In this document: positions 16,561 through 25,047 of the stretch, piece after piece
Layout: each line of letters starts with the position of its first letter
Position numbering within the stretch: position 1 is the stretch's first letter
NCBI RefSeq assembly: GCF_004804355.1
Contig: NZ_SRWZ01000007.1
Coordinates: 62,001 to 126,000 of the forward strand
DNA length: 64,000 nt
Source: Cognatitamlana onchidii
GTDB lineage: Bacteria; Bacteroidota; Bacteroidia; Flavobacteriales; Flavobacteriaceae
Reading direction: 5' to 3'
Notes under the pieces: generated by a model
Seen by the model: the letters and a program-made list of their open reading frames with translations, nothing else
Databases searched by the model: none
Told to the model about the DNA's origin: nothing
Program-made: the position numbers and the translations under genes

Positions 16561-16609
16561 CTATTTCCCTACAAAAATATGACATTTATCATATTTATTA
16601 GAGAAATAG
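16561..16609. promoter_or_regulatory. 49-bp nested dyad between the AraC gene and hemA
   Basis: The inner repeat AAATATGA, 6 bases, TCATATTT (16575-16596) and the outer repeat CTATTTC (16561-16567) / GAAATAG (16603-16609) share almost the same centre (16585). The inner pair has the half-site geometry of CRP/FNR-family sites (TATGA-N6-TCATA against TGTGA-N6-TCACA). It overlaps a minus-strand -7 box TATTTTTG at 16572-16579 for the AraC gene, so a protein bound here should affect regulator expression. Confidence 0.6.
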
Positions 16610-16631
16610 CTTTAAAAAACCACAAACGACA

Positions 16632-16681
16632 CTAAAAGTTCTTTTAGCGTTACTTTTTTTTAAACCATCCCTATATTTTTG
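16632..16681 (+). promoter_or_regulatory. hemA promoter with adjacent palindrome
   Basis: The -7 box TATTTTTG lies at 16674-16681, 22 bases before the hemA ATG. Upstream at 16632-16647 is CTAAAAG-TT-CTTTTAG, perfect in both 7-bp arms, located close to where the -33 element should fall and therefore well placed for a repressor or activator. Confidence 0.55.
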
Positions 16682-16703
16682 CTACACAATTTCAAACTGA
16701 GCA

Positions 16704-17966
16704 ATGCAGAAATACAATATTTCACGGAGTAACTACTTTTATGCCATAGGCTTAAGCTACAAAAAAGCCGATGCTGATATAAGAGGTCGCTTTAGTTTAG
16801 ATGATGAATCTAAGCACGCATTGCTCCAACAAGCCAAAGAAAATGATATTGAAAGTTTGGTAGTTACTTCTACGTGTAACAGAACCGAAATATATGGTTT
16901 TGCACAACATCCTTACCAGCTTATTCAATTACTTTGTGATAACACTAATGGCACCGTAGAAGAGTTTCGTGATGTTGCTTACATTCACAAAAACAAAGAG
17001 GCTATAGCTCATATGTTCCGTGTAGGTTCAGGTTTAGACAGCCAGATTTTAGGTGATTTTGAAATTATAAGCCAATTAAAAGCAAGCACCAAATTATCAA
17101 GAAAGCATGGTTTATTAAACCACTTTACAGAACGTTTGGTTAATGCCGTGATTCAGGCGAGTAAGCGTATTAAAACAGAAACAAACATTTCATCAGGAGC
17201 AACCTCTGTTTCCTTTGCTTCCGTACAATACATCTTTAATACGATTGAAAACGTATCAGATAAAAACATTTTACTCTTCGGAACAGGTAAAATAGGTAGA
17301 AACACTTGTGAAAACCTCGTAAAGCATACCGAAAACGAGCACATTACACTTATCAATAGAACAAAAGATAAAGCTGAAAAAATTGCTGGCAAATTCAACT
17401 TAGTGGTCAAGGATTATGCTAATTTGCAGGAAGAAATAAGTCATTCCGATATTTTAATTGTTGCCACAGGAGCCCAACGCCCAACAATTGACAAACATCT
17501 TATTCAAAGCAAAAAGCCACTTTTAATTTTAGATTTATCCATTCCTAAAAATGTAAATGAAAATGTTGAAGAGTTAGACCATGTTTCTTTGGTTCATTTA
17601 GATCATCTATCTAAAATTACAGATGAAACTCTTGAAGCTAGAAAAGCGCATATTCCTGATGCCGAAGTTATTATTGAAGAGGTTAAAACCGAATTTAACA
17701 GCTGGTTAGAAACACGAAAATTTGCGCCCACAATTAAGGCCTTAAAGCATAAATTAACAGATTTTGCCGCTGCCGAATTAGACACGCAACGCAAAAAAAT
17801 AAGTGATTTTAATGAAGCGCAAGCCGAGTTAATCAGTAATAAAATCATTCAAAAAATTACCAATCATTTTGCGCATCATTTAAAAGATGATGATGTATCT
17901 ACTGATGATAGCCTGGAACTCATCAAAAAAGTATTTCAGTTAGAACCTTCCACAAAAAATGTCTAA
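16704..17966 (+). CDS. hemA: Glutamyl-tRNA reductase
   Basis: Reduces the glutamyl group of Glu-tRNA to glutamate-1-semialdehyde with NADPH, the first committed step of C5-pathway tetrapyrrole synthesis. 420 residues. Seen: the catalytic Cys58 in TSTCNRTEIYG, the GSGLDSQILGDFEI motif, a nucleotide-binding segment LLFGTGKIGRN, and a C-terminal helical dimerisation domain. It opens the plus-strand haem operon and overlaps hemCD by 8 bases, so translation is probably coupled. Its partner HemL (semialdehyde aminotransferase) is not in the window. Confidence 0.96.
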   Translation: MQKYNISRSNYFYAIGLSYKKADADIRGRFSLDDESKHALLQQAKENDIESLVVTSTCNRTEIYGFAQHPYQLIQLLCDNTNGTVEEFRDVAYIHKNKEAIAHMFRVGSGLDSQILGDFEIISQLKASTKLSRKHGLLNHFTERLVNAVIQASKRIKTETNISSGATSVSFASVQYIFNTIENVSDKNILLFGTGKIGRNTCENLVKHTENEHITLINRTKDKAEKIAGKFNLVVKDYANLQEEISHSDILIVATGAQRPTIDKHLIQSKKPLLILDLSIPKNVNENVEELDHVSLVHLDHLSKITDETLEARKAHIPDAEVIIEEVKTEFNSWLETRKFAPTIKALKHKLTDFAAAELDTQRKKISDFNEAQAELISNKIIQKITNHFAHHLKDDDVSTDDSLELIKKVFQLEPSTKNV

Positions 17967-19533
17967 AACCATAAGAATTGGTACTCGCGATAGTGAATTA
18001 GCACTTTGGCAAGCCAACATTGTACAAAATTTACTTGAAAAAGCAGGTCATAAAACAGAATTAGTACCTGTAAAATCTACTGGAGATTTAGTACTCGACA
18101 AGCCTCTTTACGAACTAGGGATAACCGGTATTTTTACGCGTACACTTGATATCGCCATGTTGAATCATGATATTGATATTGCTGTACACTCGCTTAAAGA
18201 CGTGCCTACCGTTTTACCAAAAGGTATTGTCCAAGCTGCCGTTTTAAAACGTGGTAATGTGAACGACACCTTAGTTTTTAAAGATAATGAAGAGTTTTTA
18301 GGGGCGAAAGAGGCGGTTATCGCTACAGGAAGCTTGCGAAGAAAAGCACAGTGGCTTAATCGTTACCCCACACACACCATTACAGATTTGCGGGGTAACG
18401 TCAATTCCCGGTTACAAAAACTTCAAAATAACGACTGGAACGGTGCTATTTTCGCTGCTGCTGGCATTGGCAGAATTGGTATTAGACCCGAAGAAGCTAT
18501 CAATTTAGACTGGATGATCCCTGCACCTGCACAAGGTGCTATTATGATTACGGCTTTAGATGAAGACGCATTCGTAAAAGAAGCTTGTGCCTCGTTAAAC
18601 CATGAGGAAACAGAGATTTGCACCACCATAGAACGCAAATTTCTTAACCGGTTAGAAGGCGGATGCACGGCTCCAATAGGGGCCCTAGCTAAAATTAAAG
18701 ATGAAGAAATACTCTTTAAAGGTATTCTTTTAAGTAAAGATGGCTCAAAAAAAATACAAGTAGAACGTTCTGAAAAATTAGGCAAACATGAAGATTTAGC
18801 GGTCTTTTGCGCAGACTATATAATAGAACGTGGTGGTAAACGTTTAATGGATGAGATTAAATACTCAAATAAAGTTACCAATGTGTTTTCTACTAAAAAG
18901 TTAACCCAAGATCAGCAAAAATTATTCCACGAGAAAGTGGTTGTTAAAAGCGACGATTTTATAAAAATAAGTTTGAATCGTATCCGCCCTCAAATTTTAA
19001 AATCAGAAATTGAAAATGTTATTCTTACAAGCAAAAATGCTGTTGAAGCGCTAATCACGAATTACTCCGCAGAAGAATTACAATTTAAAAATATTTATTG
19101 TGTGGGTCGCAGAACAAAGCGCTTAATAGAACGTAAAATAGGTCCTGTGAAACATGCTGCTAAAAACGCAAAAGCGTTAGCAGACTATTTAGTGGAGTAT
19201 ATTGAAGGTACTAAAGTAACTTATTTTTGCAGTGACATTAGGTTGGATGCATTACCTACTATTTTGAGCGAAAACAATATAGCGGTAAATGAAGTAGAAG
19301 CATACCAAACTAAATATGATGGCAGTAAAGTGGAAAACTCTGTGGAGAGCGCTATGTTTTATAGCCCATCAACAGTTGAGAGTTTTGTTCGCAGTAATAA
19401 AAATGATGTTATAGCCTTTTGTATTGGAGAAACCACAGCAAGTGAAGCTAAACAGCATTTTAAAGATGTTAGGGTGGCAAAAGTACCAACTGTAGAGAGT
19501 GTAATTGAGTTAGTGAATCAGCATTATATTTAA
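17959..19533 (+). CDS. hemCD: Fused porphobilinogen deaminase / uroporphyrinogen-III synthase
   Basis: 524 residues carrying two successive haem enzymes. Residues 1 to about 300 are HemC, which polymerises four porphobilinogens: HSLKD (77-81) with the catalytic Asp, GSLRRKAQ, and Cys236 in [12 protein letters not shown] that anchors the dipyrromethane cofactor. Residues from about 305 to 524 match HemD in length and low-conservation style ([28 protein letters not shown]), which closes and inverts the linear tetrapyrrole. The fusion would hand unstable hydroxymethylbilane directly to HemD. No internal stop or frameshift. Confidence 0.93.
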   Translation: MSKTIRIGTRDSELALWQANIVQNLLEKAGHKTELVPVKSTGDLVLDKPLYELGITGIFTRTLDIAMLNHDIDIAVHSLKDVPTVLPKGIVQAAVLKRGNVNDTLVFKDNEEFLGAKEAVIATGSLRRKAQWLNRYPTHTITDLRGNVNSRLQKLQNNDWNGAIFAAAGIGRIGIRPEEAINLDWMIPAPAQGAIMITALDEDAFVKEACASLNHEETEICTTIERKFLNRLEGGCTAPIGALAKIKDEEILFKGILLSKDGSKKIQVERSEKLGKHEDLAVFCADYIIERGGKRLMDEIKYSNKVTNVFSTKKLTQDQQKLFHEKVVVKSDDFIKISLNRIRPQILKSEIENVILTSKNAVEALITNYSAEELQFKNIYCVGRRTKRLIERKIGPVKHAAKNAKALADYLVEYIEGTKVTYFCSDIRLDALPTILSENNIAVNEVEAYQTKYDGSKVENSVESAMFYSPSTVESFVRSNKNDVIAFCIGETTASEAKQHFKDVRVAKVPTVESVIELVNQHYI

Positions 19534-19552
19534 AACGTCATTACGAGGAAGT

Positions 19553-20578
19553 ATGATAAAAAACGATTTATTTTTAAGAGCATTAAAAGGAGAAACAGTA
19601 AACCGTCCGCCAGTATGGATGATGCGACAAGCAGGACGTTACTTACCAGAATTCATGGAAATTAAGGCAAAGTACGATTTCTTTACGCGTTGCCAAACTC
19701 CTGAATTAGCAAGTGAAATTACCGTGCAGCCTATCCGCAGATACGGTATGGACGCTGCCATTTTATTCAGTGATATTTTGGTCATTCCGCAAGCCATGAA
19801 TATCGAGGTGCAAATGAAACCTAATTTTGGACCATATTTGCCTAATCCTGTGCGTTCTCAAAAAGATGTAGATAATGTTATTGTACCCGATGTAACCGTA
19901 GAATTAGATTACGTATACCAAACCATAAAAGCCACCAAAGAGAAGCTTAATAATGAAATTCCATTAATTGGTTTTGCAGGGTCTCCTTGGACTATTTTAT
20001 GTTATTGCGTGCAAGGTCAAGGCAGTAAAAACTTTGATAAAGCCAAAGAGTTTTGTTTTACAAACCCAGTTGCAGCCCATCAATTGCTTCAAAAAATTAC
20101 AGATACTACGATTGCCTATTTAAAAGAGAAAGTAAAAGCAGGTTGTAATGCAGTACAAGTGTTCGATTCTTGGGGAGGCATGTTATCGCCTGTCGATTAT
20201 CAAGAATTTTCATGGCAATATATTCAGCAAATTATTGATGCTTTAAAAGACGATGCCCCTGTAATTGCTTTCGGAAAAGGCTGTTGGTTTGCACTGGGCG
20301 AAATGGCAAAATCTGGTGCGTCTGCATTGGGTGTAGACTGGACCTGTTCTCCAAGGAACGCGCGCTATTTAACAGGAGGGAACATAACGTTGCAAGGTAA
20401 TTTCGATCCTACACGCCTGTTTTCACCACCAGCAGAAATAAAAAAAATGGTGCACCAAATGATTAACGATTTTGGGAAAGACAAATATATTGTTAACCTT
20501 GGCCATGGCATCTTGCCTAATATTGGTTTAGATCATGCCAAAGCGTTTATTGATGCCGTAAAAGAGTACGAAAGTTAA
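19553..20578 (+). CDS. hemE: Uroporphyrinogen decarboxylase
   Basis: Removes four acetate carboxyls from uroporphyrinogen III to give coproporphyrinogen III, in the cytosol without cofactor. 341 residues. Seen: the diagnostic N-terminal [16 protein letters not shown] (about 18-33), [10 protein letters not shown] with the catalytic Asp, and [16 protein letters not shown]. It lies 19 bases after hemCD, in the same operon. Confidence 0.97.
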   Translation: MIKNDLFLRALKGETVNRPPVWMMRQAGRYLPEFMEIKAKYDFFTRCQTPELASEITVQPIRRYGMDAAILFSDILVIPQAMNIEVQMKPNFGPYLPNPVRSQKDVDNVIVPDVTVELDYVYQTIKATKEKLNNEIPLIGFAGSPWTILCYCVQGQGSKNFDKAKEFCFTNPVAAHQLLQKITDTTIAYLKEKVKAGCNAVQVFDSWGGMLSPVDYQEFSWQYIQQIIDALKDDAPVIAFGKGCWFALGEMAKSGASALGVDWTCSPRNARYLTGGNITLQGNFDPTRLFSPPAEIKKMVHQMINDFGKDKYIVNLGHGILPNIGLDHAKAFIDAVKEYES

Positions 20579-20592
20579 AATAATTGTGCGTT

Positions 20593-20677
20593 ACCTACTT
20601 TTTTTGAATAACAATTGGTTTCAGTAATCACCTTATAGCCGTAAAAAGTAGGTTTGCCCTGCCTGCTGTTAGGCAGG
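20593..20677. repeat. Inverted-repeat element between hemE and the EI24 gene
   Basis: ACCTACTTTTT (20593-20603) is repeated inverted as AAAAAGTAGGT (20643-20653). Directly after it a GC-rich hairpin forms from CCTGCCT (20658-20664) and AGGCAGG (20671-20677). The GC-rich stretch stands out from its surroundings. It may be a dispersed intergenic repeat or a processing or attenuation site within the haem operon. I found no second copy in the window. Confidence 0.45.
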
Positions 20678-20729
20678 CCTTCGAGGAGCTTGAACAAATT
20701 CCTCAATCCCCTAGCGTAAAAGGAAAGTT

Positions 20730-21488
20730 ATGATTAAAACTATCATTTCAGGAATTCAAGCATACTTCGGAGCATTCAGCTTAATATCAAAACTAAAACT
20801 CTGGAAATACTTTGCCATTCCTATGCTGATTAGTTTTGTCACAGCAACTATGGTTTTCGGTTTAGCCTATTTACTATCAGATAACCTAGGTGATTTTATC
20901 TCAAAAATCTGGATATGGGACTGGGGTAAAGCCACCTTTTCATCCATTAGCAATTTTATTGGAGGTCTTATTATTGTGGTTATTGGTCTTATACTATTTA
21001 AACACATCATCATGGCATTATCGGCGCCATTTATGAGTCCCGTTTCCGAGAAGATAGAAGCCCATTTCACAGCCAACCCATCACACTCTTCCCGAGACAC
21101 CTCGTTTATCCAACAACTTTGGCGAGGGATAAAAATTAATGGTAGAAATTTGATAATGGAACTAGTTTTAACTATTCCTATTTTACTCTTAAAATTCATT
21201 CCTGTGGTTAATATTTTTTCAACCATATTGTTATTCATGGTCCAAGCCTATTACGCCGGTTTTGGTAATATGGATTATACTTTAGAGCGTCATTTTCAAT
21301 ATAAAGAGAGTGTACGATTTGTACGTAAGCACCGAGGGTTAGCCATTGGCAATGGTATTGTTTTTATCCTTGTTTTACTGGTTCCTCTAATTGGTGTAAT
21401 TTTAGTATTACCTTTATCTGTAACAGCTGCTTCAACAAGAACTGTTAAAGCTCTCCAATTAAACCCGAGTCCAGTTGATGCAACTTAA
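20730..21488 (+). CDS. EI24 / CysZ-like integral membrane protein
   Basis: 252 residues with about five hydrophobic segments (about 27-50, 70-95, 140-165, 168-185, 205-235). The layout and FGAFSLISKLKLWKYFAIPMLIS opening match the EI24-domain family, which includes the sulfate permease CysZ. Substrate unknown here; no sulfur genes are near. It overlaps the GNAT gene by 14 bases and lies inside the haem locus, so it is probably cotranscribed with haem genes. Confidence 0.8.
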   Translation: MIKTIISGIQAYFGAFSLISKLKLWKYFAIPMLISFVTATMVFGLAYLLSDNLGDFISKIWIWDWGKATFSSISNFIGGLIIVVIGLILFKHIIMALSAPFMSPVSEKIEAHFTANPSHSSRDTSFIQQLWRGIKINGRNLIMELVLTIPILLLKFIPVVNIFSTILLFMVQAYYAGFGNMDYTLERHFQYKESVRFVRKHRGLAIGNGIVFILVLLVPLIGVILVLPLSVTAASTRTVKALQLNPSPVDAT

Positions 21489-22020
21489 TTTAGGCTCATA
21501 TTACATGTCACCAATTCAACCAAAAGACGGTTGGGGTTGCTGCAATTTTGTTGTGACTAACGAAGATCGCTTAAAACGTTATTTCCCAAAAACCTTACAA
21601 CAGAACTTATCCCCAGACTTATCCAATATTTTTGTCCAGAAAAAACTAAAACAATTCGTATCGAAAGAAGAGTTTTTATTCACAATAAAAACTACTAAGA
21701 CAAAAAAAATAGTAGGTCTAATTTATATTAAAGAATTGGACTGGTTAAACAAACAAGGCGAGTTTGCCTATGCCATCAGTTATGACATTGAAAAACAAGG
21801 CATAATGACAAAAGCCATTAGCCAGTTATCTGACTATGCTTTTGAAAAACTTGGCCTAAAAACCTTGCAAATTATTGTTCATAGAAGTAATTTAGGCAGT
21901 GTTAAAGTTGCAGAAAACTGTAATTATACATGGATAAAAACGCTAAAAAACGAGTACACACCTCAAGGAGAACAAGCTCTAAACATGGAGTTATATGAAC
22001 TCTATAAACACATTGAATAA
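21475..22020 (+). CDS. GNAT-family N-acetyltransferase (RimJ/RimL type)
   Basis: 181 residues with the GNAT layout: an N-terminal strand pair, KKIVGLIYIKELDW, the acetyl-CoA region GEFAYAISYDIEKQGIMTKAISQLSDYAF with the Q/RxxGxx/A-type loop in weakened form, and the C-terminal VHRSNLGSVKVAENCNYTW typical of the RimJ/RimL branch that acetylates protein N-termini or small amines. Target unknown. Overlaps the EI24 gene upstream and ends immediately before hemF. Confidence 0.8.
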   Translation: MMQLNLGSYYMSPIQPKDGWGCCNFVVTNEDRLKRYFPKTLQQNLSPDLSNIFVQKKLKQFVSKEEFLFTIKTTKTKKIVGLIYIKELDWLNKQGEFAYAISYDIEKQGIMTKAISQLSDYAFEKLGLKTLQIIVHRSNLGSVKVAENCNYTWIKTLKNEYTPQGEQALNMELYELYKHIE

Positions 22021-22923
22021 ATGAAAAACAAATTCTACCAATATATCCAGGATTTACAAGATAGTATCACCACAAAACTAGAAACTATCGACAGTAAGGC
22101 TAAGTTTAAACAAGACCTATGGAAACGTCCAGAAGGTGGTGGCGGACGCACCCGTGTTATTGAAAACGGCGCGGTTTTTGAAAAAGGAGGCGTGAATATT
22201 TCTGGCGTTCACGGCAAACTACCAAAATCTATGCAAGTATATTTTAATGTTGGTGTTGTTGATTTTTTTGCCTGTGGATTGAGCCTAGTATTACATCCCA
22301 AAAACCCTATGGTTCCCACCGTTCATGCCAACTGGCGTTATTTTGAAATGTATGATGAAGATGGTAGTATTATTGATAGCTGGTTTGGAGGCGGACAAGA
22401 TTTAACGCCTTATTACCTGTTTGAAGACGATGCAAAGCACTTTCATCAAACATGTAAAACGGCATGCGATAAACACAACCCTGAGTTTTATCCCATATAC
22501 AAAAAACGCTGCGACGAGTATTTTTATAACACCCACAGGAATGAAGGCAGAGGAGTTGGGGGGCTGTTTTTCGACTACTGCAAAACATCTGACGACATGA
22601 CAATGGAAAATTGGTACAACTTTGTAACCGAAATTGGGAATAGCTTCTTAACAGCTTATACCCCGATAGTTGAAAAACGAAAGGATTTACCATACACTAA
22701 AGCCAACCGAGATTGGCAAGAAATAAGACGAGGACGCTACGTAGAATTTAACTTAGTACATGACAAAGGGACTTTGTTTGGTCTAAAAACCAACGGCCGT
22801 ATAGAAAGTATTCTAATGAGTTTACCGCCTCATGTGCAGTGGGTATATGACCACCACCCTAAACCAGGAAGTGAAGAAGCCAAGCTGCTTGAAGTGTTAG
22901 CCAACCCTAAAACATGGGCATAA
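22021..22923 (+). CDS. hemF: Oxygen-dependent coproporphyrinogen III oxidase
   Basis: Decarboxylates two propionates of coproporphyrinogen III to vinyl groups using O2. 300 residues. Seen: GGGGRTRVIENGAVFEKGGVN (residues 39-59), the substrate motif VHANWRYFE, GGGQDLTPYYLFEDD, and GRYVEFNLVHDKGTLFGLKT near the C-terminus. The use of HemF rather than HemN points to an aerobic life. Its ATG directly follows the GNAT stop, and its end overlaps the next gene by 10 bases. Confidence 0.96.
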   Translation: MKNKFYQYIQDLQDSITTKLETIDSKAKFKQDLWKRPEGGGGRTRVIENGAVFEKGGVNISGVHGKLPKSMQVYFNVGVVDFFACGLSLVLHPKNPMVPTVHANWRYFEMYDEDGSIIDSWFGGGQDLTPYYLFEDDAKHFHQTCKTACDKHNPEFYPIYKKRCDEYFYNTHRNEGRGVGGLFFDYCKTSDDMTMENWYNFVTEIGNSFLTAYTPIVEKRKDLPYTKANRDWQEIRRGRYVEFNLVHDKGTLFGLKTNGRIESILMSLPPHVQWVYDHHPKPGSEEAKLLEVLANPKTWA

Positions 22924-23894
22924 AACAAATTTTCCTTGCTTCTTTTTTATTTTGTTTTGTGCATCTGTGTTCGGCTCAAGATAGTATTCAAACGGTTTCA
23001 TACGAAACACTTAATGGTCACACAAAAAAATTTCTAAATAGAATTACAGGGCGCTTGTTTTATGTAAACACATCCAATGCACTCCAGTTAAACGACAGAA
23101 ATTCAGATCTCTTTTTTAAACTCACGCCGAACAAACAAGATAGAATAGGCGCCTCAATTGCATTTAGATCCATTCAAATATCTTATGCTTTTGCACCTAA
23201 TTTTCTCTCAAATAATAAAGATAACACAGGCTCAAGACTATTTAACCTCAACTTTAGAAACTACTTTGGGAAACATTGGATGCAAACCATAATGCTTTAC
23301 AATGAAAAAGGATTTTATTTAAGTAACAACGAATTCAACACCTATTATCCTAACATTAAGTCGTTTAAAATTGGGGGAGGCACATCGTATATAATAAATG
23401 AAAACTTCTCCTTTAAAGCCATTGTTGGACAAAATGAAAAACAACTAAAAAGTGCAGGATCTTTTATTCCGCGGTTTGTTTACTTCTATTCGGAATTTAA
23501 CTTTAATTTTGACGATCCCAATTCAGCCAGTAACTTGTACAGCTTCGATATAGCATTTGCCCCATCCTACTATTACAATTTTGTACCGTCTAAAAACCTT
23601 TTAATCTCTGCAGGAGCCTCTGCTGGAATAGGGATTAATTTCTCAAACTCGACAACTCAAAGCTTAACATCTCTTCTAACCGAACTTAATTTTAGAGGAT
23701 CTCTAACGTACGATATTGAAAACCTCTATTTGGGAACCCACTATAGCTACCTTGTTCTTAATCACAACACCGACCGGCAAACCTATGTTAAAGATAACAT
23801 CCCATATTTTGAAATATTTGTTGGCTATAGATTCAAAGCTCCAAGAAAACTAATATATAAAGCCGATATTATAGACGACAAATTAGGGCTATAA
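22914..23894 (+). CDS. Outer-membrane beta-barrel-like protein (DUF4421-like)
   Basis: 326 residues. Signal peptide about 1-21 (MGIKQIFLASFLFCFVHLCSA). The mature chain is rich in alternating aromatic/polar strands (ISYAFAPNFLS, FNLNFRNYFGK, SFKIGGGTSYII, YFEIFVGYRFKAP), as expected for a monomeric outer-membrane barrel. It looks like the Bacteroidota family DUF4421, a call made from memory of its general look. Start overlaps hemF by 10 bases, so it is translationally linked to haem synthesis. Transport of a porphyrin or precursor would be an inference only. Confidence 0.65.
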   Translation: MGIKQIFLASFLFCFVHLCSAQDSIQTVSYETLNGHTKKFLNRITGRLFYVNTSNALQLNDRNSDLFFKLTPNKQDRIGASIAFRSIQISYAFAPNFLSNNKDNTGSRLFNLNFRNYFGKHWMQTIMLYNEKGFYLSNNEFNTYYPNIKSFKIGGGTSYIINENFSFKAIVGQNEKQLKSAGSFIPRFVYFYSEFNFNFDDPNSASNLYSFDIAFAPSYYYNFVPSKNLLISAGASAGIGINFSNSTTQSLTSLLTELNFRGSLTYDIENLYLGTHYSYLVLNHNTDRQTYVKDNIPYFEIFVGYRFKAPRKLIYKADIIDDKLGL

Positions 23895-23947
23895 AGATTA
23901 GGCAAAATTCGATCCAAGTCGCAACCAACCGAAAGCAGATATATTAT

Positions 23948-23955
23948 TAACTTTG
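23948..23955 (+). promoter_or_regulatory. -7 box of hemB
   Basis: TAACTTTG, an exact TAnnTTTG match 21 bases before the hemB ATG, indicating that hemB can be transcribed separately from the upstream operon. Confidence 0.5.
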
Positions 23956-23976
23956 CGTTCAATAAAGCAATAGAGT

Positions 23977-24969
23977 ATGTTCCCATTACGAAGAAATAGA
24001 AGACTAAGAGCCAACGATGCCATACGATCATTAGTTCGAGAAACCATAATTACACCAAACGATTTTTTAGTCCCGCTCTTTGTAGTGGAAGGTAAAGGCT
24101 TAAAAGATGAAATTCCATCCATGCCCAATTACTTTCGATATAGTTTAGATCTACTTGAAGGCGAGGTGAAAGAGCTTTGGAATCTGGGTTTAAAATCGGT
24201 TTTACTTTTTGTAAAAGTACCCGACAATTTAAAAGACAACAAAGGGGCTGAAGCTTTAAATCCAGACGGCTTAATGCAACGCGCCATTAAAACGGTTAAA
24301 AATGTGTGTCCGGATATGTTGGTCATGACCGATGTGGCTCTAGACCCGTACTCAGCTTATGGGCATGATGGCATTATTGAAAATGGACTAATAGTAAACG
24401 ACCCTACCGCAGAGTTTTTAGCAGAAATGAGTATTTCCCATGCTGAGGCAGGGGCCAATTTTGTAGCACCAAGTGATATGATGGATGGGCGTATTTTAAC
24501 CATTCGTGAAGCTTTAGAAGATGAAGGTTTCATCAATACAGGCATCATGAGCTATTCAGCCAAATATGCTTCCGCATTTTACGGGCCTTTTCGGGATGCT
24601 TTAGATTCTGCTCCAGTAGATTTGGTGGATATCCCTAAAGACAAAAAAACCTATCAAATGGATTTTGGGAACCGTTTTGAGGCCATCAAAGAAACCGAAA
24701 TGGATATTGATGAAGGGGCCGACATTGTGATGGTTAAGCCCGGCATTTCTTATTTAGATATTTTAAGAGAGATAAAAAATGAAGTGGATGTACCTGTTGC
24801 TGTGTATCAAGTATCTGGAGAATATGCCATGATTAAAGCCGCTTCTGAAAAAGGTTGGTTGGATCATGACCAAATTATGATGGAAACAACAATAGCATTT
24901 AAAAGAGCTGGAGCAGATATTATTGCTTCTTATTTTGCTAAGGATGTTGTTAAGATTTTAAATGGATAA
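23977..24969 (+). CDS. hemB: Porphobilinogen synthase (delta-aminolevulinate dehydratase)
   Basis: Condenses two 5-aminolevulinates to porphobilinogen. 330 residues. The two Schiff-base lysines are visible: Lys196 in SYSAKYASAFYGPFRDA and Lys254 in VMVKPGISYLDI. The metal-binding loop reads MTDVALDPYSAYGHDG: the cysteines used for catalytic zinc in E. coli and animals are replaced by Ala/Asp, as in the magnesium-type enzymes of Pseudomonas and plants. Has its own -7 box and ends the haem locus. Confidence 0.96.
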   Translation: MFPLRRNRRLRANDAIRSLVRETIITPNDFLVPLFVVEGKGLKDEIPSMPNYFRYSLDLLEGEVKELWNLGLKSVLLFVKVPDNLKDNKGAEALNPDGLMQRAIKTVKNVCPDMLVMTDVALDPYSAYGHDGIIENGLIVNDPTAEFLAEMSISHAEAGANFVAPSDMMDGRILTIREALEDEGFINTGIMSYSAKYASAFYGPFRDALDSAPVDLVDIPKDKKTYQMDFGNRFEAIKETEMDIDEGADIVMVKPGISYLDILREIKNEVDVPVAVYQVSGEYAMIKAASEKGWLDHDQIMMETTIAFKRAGADIIASYFAKDVVKILNG

Positions 24970-25047
24970 AAAATCATCAATTGAAACTAGCATAAGTTAT
25001 CTTTAGTGTAGTCGAGGGATTGCTAAGGGCGTTGTGAAGTTAATATC

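Noticed and set aside
22370-22693. 107-codon minus-strand ORF inside hemF
   Set aside because: Antisense shadow of a strongly recognised enzyme; no promoter or homologous pattern.
24970-25047. Possible repeat fragment GTAGTCGAGGGATTG after hemB
   Set aside because: Slightly reminiscent of dispersed flavobacterial repeats, but a single short stretch with no second copy in the window.
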